Shown piece by piece: positions 59,948-64,000 of a stretch of DNA of 64,000 nt. Each line of letters starts with the position of its first letter. Positions within the stretch are counted from its first letter, which is position 1. Origin of the DNA: Prorocentrum cordatum (taxonomy: Eukaryota > Sar > Dinophyceae > Prorocentrales > Prorocentraceae); assembly GCA_963575745.1 (NCBI GenBank), contig CAUYUJ010016072.1, forward strand, positions 188,001 through 252,000, read 5' to 3'. Below the pieces are notes generated by a model. That model searched no databases. It was not told where the DNA came from and saw nothing but the letters and a program-made list of their open reading frames with translations. A program made the translations under genes and the position numbers.

Positions 59948-61879
59948 GTCTTATGACGCGTTTGACGTAACTCATCCCTGCTAAGTCAGTGCTGCAGCGA
60001 GTGTGGGGCCATGCGGCCAAGCACAGCCAATGCGCTCGTTTCGCTGGCAGCCTGTGCCCCGACCCTCCGAGGCCCCCCGAGGGGGCGAATTGGTTGGCGA
60101 CCACGCCCGGGGAGGGGCTGAGGAGGCAGGGGCGCGCATGCAGACTCATGGTCAAGCCCTGGGCGTTGCGGGCGCCGCGGCGACGCTGGCCCAGCGACGC
60201 CTGGCCGCGGCGACCGCGGCGTTCGCGGCCCAGGACCGCGAGCGCTGCGCGAGGGCTCCTCGGCGGGGGGCGGGGCCGCGCCCATGCGCGCTGTCGAGCT
60301 CGAGCGCGAGCGCCGCCGCAACTTGGGGCGTTTGACCGACGGGTCGCGGGCGCGCCGCGCGCGCCGTCTTGCCCCCCCCCCCCCCCCCCCCAGGGCTGAC
60401 TCGTTCAAGCGCGAATAGATCTGCTGCAAGGGCGACCCCGCCCTCAGAGCCCTCGGCGAGAATGATGCTACTGCGTTGGCCCCCCCCGCGCTGCCACCGC
60501 AGAGTTGCGGGCGGCGAGCAAGGGCGCGCCCCTGGACCCCCGGCGCGGCCGTGCGTAATGAGCTTGTCTTGTGCTGGAAGTGCGCGCGCGTGCACCCGCG
60601 CGCGCGTTTCGGTGGCGCTGCAAACGGGGGGCGCGTACGTTTGCTAGCTGGTGCGCGCCGAGATCGCGCGACCGACCCGGGGAAGCACTAGGGCGTGCCA
60701 GGGATTGCCCTTTCCCGGGTGACTAGTGGCCCATTTTTCCCAGATGGAGCGGGGGCGGGGCGGGGGGTGGCGCGCTTCCAAGCAGAGGCAGGCCCCGGCG
60801 TGATCAATCGGCGCTACCCCAACGCACTTACATCACGCGCGCGTCGCCCCGCCGAGAAATCCCGCGGCGCGCGCATCGTGGCGGGCTTTTTTTTTGGCGC
60901 GCGCCGCTCGGGAGACGACGCGCTACAAGATGGGCGCGCTTTACGCCGGGGTCGGGCGCGCGCCCCCGGGGGGAACGCGTCGCACTAGCGCGTCAGCGCG
61001 CGCCCCAATCAAACCCGTTCTGAAACCCAAGGCTCGGAGATAGATCTCCGTCGCGAGCCGCCCCCCGAGAGGGATGTAAGAGTCCAGCTGCGGCTTCGCT
61101 GCTAGCTCGGATCCTTCGGCGTTATCCCAGCATTTCTCTTGATCCTCAGTGGTGTGTGTCCGTCTCCCCCCAGTCCCCCATCCGTCTCCTCCCCCTTTTC
61201 TCGACCTCCCTCCATTCGTGATCCTCGGTCCTCCTTGATCCTCTTCCTACTCCTCATCCCCGTCGCCCCCCCCCCCCCCCTTCTGCCCCCCCCCCCCCCC
61301 CCCCCCCCCAGCCCGCGTCAATGTTGGCCCAGGCCAGCTCGGCGCAAGTCATTTTGGTTCATGTAAAACATATATCGAGCAGCTGGGCAGGTCAGCCGCC
61401 CACCCCAGCGCCCAGGCGGGCGGCGCGGCTTCGGGCGCCGCGCCCAGCCGCGAGGATCCAGGCCGCCAGTCATTCCATTCATCGCCGCCTTCCCCTGTCT
61501 GGCCGCAGCGGCAAACGGCCAGACGCTCTCGCAATGTCCAAGCGGTGGAATCGGGAGCAGCGCTGCACCGTGCGCGGCGCAGCTGGTTGCAGGGGATGGA
61601 CCTGGAGCGGCCGCGCTGCAAACGAACCTTGCGTCAGTTGTGGAGGGGAATTCGAGCGGGCCAGTCAGCGTCGCGAAGCCGTGCCTGAACCTGATCGCGG
61701 CCGCCAGCCCCCGACTGCCAATCGTCACAATCGATGGGGCAGGCGCGCAGGAGACGGCCAGCAAGCGCCATAAATGGGCAAAGTTCAGACATGCTCGACA
61801 ACGCTTGCCTTCTGGAAGAAGGCGGCCGGGGCCCTTGGGGGGGGGCGCTCGCGGGCCCAGGGGGGGCCCGAGCACGCGG
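59948..61879. other. GC-rich DNA with poly-C runs, no gene recognised
   Basis: C runs at 60373-60392, 61267-61281 and 61287-61310, with a pyrimidine-rich tract at 61145-61265. Ala/Arg-rich frames on both strands are not supported, although part of it could be 5' sequence of the LINE that follows. Confidence 0.4.
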
Positions 61880-62307
61880 AGACCCGCGCCCTCAATCGCG
61901 CGAGCCTCGGCGCCAAGACCTAGAGCTTGGCGGGCCAACTCCAGCGCCAGAGGCGCCAACTGCAGTCCAAGAAGGGTGAAGCCGATAAGAACCTAATCAT
62001 CGCCCTCGAGAAGGCCGATGACCTGCGCGCCAAGTCTACTCAGAGCTACGTCGAGTCGCAGAAGTCTTGCAGTTCGAGGCCCAACATTCCGCATCTGCTC
62101 TGGCCGCGGCAGTGGGGGCCGCAGCTTGGTTCGAACAGGCCCCAGCTTCCTCGCCCCAGTCTGTGGGCGGCAACTTCGGCAAGGGCGCGCCTGAGAGGCT
62201 CGGGGGGGGGGCTCGAAAGCGCCGGCGCCAAGATGCGCCGGCGCTGGGAGGAAGAGAAGAAGAGCCGGGCATCGTCCGCCGACTCCAGCCCCGGGCAGCA
62301 GCAATAA
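61880..62307 (+). pseudogene. LINE ORF1-like segment
   Basis: The frame ending TAA 62305-62307 contains LAGQLQRQRRQLQSKKGEAD and LIIALEKADDLRAKSTQSYV, a short coiled-coil-like stretch of Gln, Lys, Leu and Glu, then a basic region (RRRWEEEKKSRASS). It ends 13 bases before the ATG of the ORF2-like frame. Position suggests ORF1 of the LINE; no known RNA-binding motif is seen. Confidence 0.4.
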
Positions 62308-62320
62308 CTAGCAGCCAGCA

Positions 62321-63751
62321 ATGCCCGATGGACCCAGCAGCGCCGCCCAGGACACGCCAGTCCCTGAGGGTGCTCCTCAGGGCGCGCAGGTCGATTTCAG
62401 GGGCGGCTGCAAGAGGAAGGAGTCCGAGCTGCTGGTCGCGGCCGCCGCCCACGCAGTCGAGGGTCGAGGGCCGCTCCGATGCGGCCGCGCAGGCGCAGGC
62501 CATCCTGGCCACGCGCGCAGCAGTCTCGGCCTCCAGGGCTGCTGGGGGCCACAGAGGGCTGACGAGGGTAGCACTTTGAGCGGCTGCACGCTTGCCGGCA
62601 GCAGTTTCACTGGCGCGCGCAAGTTTCTCGATTCTGAAGTTGCCAATGGGGTGCTCGTTATCTGTTGCCAGGCAGCACGTATTCTACCTAAACAGTTGGA
62701 TAACGAAAAACAGTGGCGCGCTAACAGGGGACGGTTAGCAGTCTTGTCGTCAGCGATGCTTAGTCGAGAAGAGTTTGCCTGCCAGGGTATTGGAATCCTA
62801 GTTCAGGCGGGCCTCGACCTTGGCATCTCTCCTCTAGAGGTGCCCGACGATTTCCCCAAGCCGCGGGCCACAATCATTTCTCTTGAGGCCCAAGGCCATC
62901 GCGCCTCCTGCCTAGGGACTACTTGCCTCGCGGACAGTGCCGCCCTGAACGAGGCCAATTTGATTGCCTCTGCCGGCGTCGTTCAGATTGCCGCCAACAG
63001 CCAGCTACCAGTCATTTTGGCCGGCGACTCCAATGCTGGACCGTCGAAGGTGATTAAGACCAAGTTCCTGCCCAGAGTTGGGGCCCAGATCGTCGCCCCA
63101 GACGAGCCCACCTTGCACGCCAAGAAAAGCACATCGAGGATTGACTATTTCTTGGGATCCAGCTGTTTCGATTGTTACCTGAAGCAGCCGAATGCCCCAG
63201 TTGACTACCCGCGTAGTCCACATATACAAGTTGTGATGGAGATGGTGGCGGGGGCCCCATATCTAACCCCGATCCTGGAGCAGCCTCGTCATGCCCTTAT
63301 TGTGGCCCCGCGTTGGCCCAGTAACCGCGCGCCCGATTGGGGCAGAAGTCCCAGGGCTCTGGGCGCCGCGGAGGATTTTCTGGACCAGCGGGAGCATCGC
63401 TTACAGCAAGGAGACCCCGGAGTTTCTCGCCCAAATTCGAACGCAGGTCTCACCAGTGCAGTGGGCCAAGCGCGCGGATATATCGTGGGCGACATGTTTA
63501 CCTCGCTCAGCATTTTAACCGACGCGCCGCTGCGCAGTCGGCGCCATCGCGCCCGGGCATCTGCGGTCCGCTGGGTGCCGGCATCAGCAACCGGGACCAA
63601 GGATACGAGGAGTTGGAGGAATGCTGCAGCAGCTTTCAGATGGTTGAGGAACATGGCGATTGAACGCAGGAGGGGGGCCGGGGAGGAGTCGATGGATGAG
63701 CTGCGCCAGGCCCAGCAGGATCCCTCGCAGCCGCCGGCGTCGCTCGAGTAA
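62321..63751 (+). mobile_element. LINE ORF2-like frame with EEP endonuclease, runs off the window
   Basis: From ATG 62321 to TAA 63749-63751, 476 codons. Residues about 100-330 carry the endonuclease: LPVILAGDSNAGPSKVIK with the GD-N active-site pair, TLHAKKSTSRIDYFLGSSCF with the IDY motif, and DYPRSPHIQVVMEM where the catalytic histidine of the SDH/xPH motif lies. Upstream, RGRLAVLSSAMLSREEFACQ and RATIISLEAQGHRASCLGTT fit the preceding strands. After about 63250 (LEQPRHALIVAPRWPSNRAP) comes the EEP-RT linker. The frame may shift after about 63440. The RT domain is expected beyond 64000. It is a second LINE, separate from the one at 29.4-31.7 kb, with the endonuclease uninterrupted. Confidence 0.75.
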
Positions 63752-64000
63752 GTTGCCGAGTTCTCCGCCCTCCTTCGACAGCGCGCGCGCGCGTGCACGC
63801 GACGATCCTGGGCGCCTCAAGGGACGCGCCCGACTTTAACAAGCTGATCGGTGCCGTTGTCGACGATTTAGGCACGAAGAAATCGCGATGGCCCTGGGCC
63901 GCGAGAGTACTCGGTGCCGCCGGGGCGACAGGACCGCGGGGGCACTCTGGGTCAAAGAAGTTATGCGCAAAGGGGTGGGGCGGGCCCACAGGCGGTCCAA
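63752..64000 (+). other. Right edge, continuation of the LINE expected
   Basis: No clear motif. Frames encode Ala/Arg-rich text; a GCGCGCGCGCGTGCACGCG run lies at 63780-63799. Confidence 0.4.

Overview
This is eukaryotic nuclear DNA, most probably from a dinoflagellate. Five things point there: (1) a near-match to the conserved dinoflagellate spliced-leader sequence followed by a truncated relict of the same leader at 29387-29422; (2) a Ty1/copia element, LINE fragments and a tyrosine-recombinase (YR) type retrotransposon resembling pol families that are very abundant in dinoflagellates; (3) a split gene whose exon/intron joints carry short direct repeats and lack GT donors; (4) high GC with very low gene density; (5) pervasive simple repeats. 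Nothing bacterial (operons, ribosome-binding sites, CRISPR) was seen. The genus cannot be fixed from sequence alone; a GC-rich, repeat-rich lineage such as Prorocentrum is only a guess.

The one clear host gene is a DusA-type tRNA-dihydrouridine synthase on the + strand. Three exons are secure (17393-17461, 18158-18359, 18760-19637). A fourth, the likely first coding exon, ends at 5415 and carries the family's SVAPMM motif in the correct phase, implying an intron of about 12 kb (5416-17392) that holds two complete inverted-repeat elements and other repeat families.

Mobile DNA dominates the rest. A family of non-coding elements bounded by TCCCACCAGCCC / GGGCTGGTGGGA inverted termini occurs at 1393-2129, 7008-8033, 12418-13232, 21638-22057, 23140-25352 and (3' part) 25740-26216. 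A LINE-like retrotransposon with a spliced-leader relict at its 5' end lies at 29387-31663; a decayed Ty1/copia element at 33139-36978; a 6.3-kb YR retrotransposon with split direct repeats (order A1 - genes - B1 - A2 - B2) at 51345-57677; and the 5' part of another LINE runs off the right edge (61880-64000). Between them are tandem and inverted repeat arrays, several with a hairpin in every unit, long homopurine tracts, and a recurrent GGGCCTCTTGGG array seen in at least a dozen places.

Apart from the dus gene I find no intact host gene I can name. Several stretches (6554-7007, 8448-11650, 26397-26870 minus, 48756-50175, 59303-59947 minus) look protein-coding by residue pattern but match no family I recognise and mostly change frame; they are marked as unrecognised.
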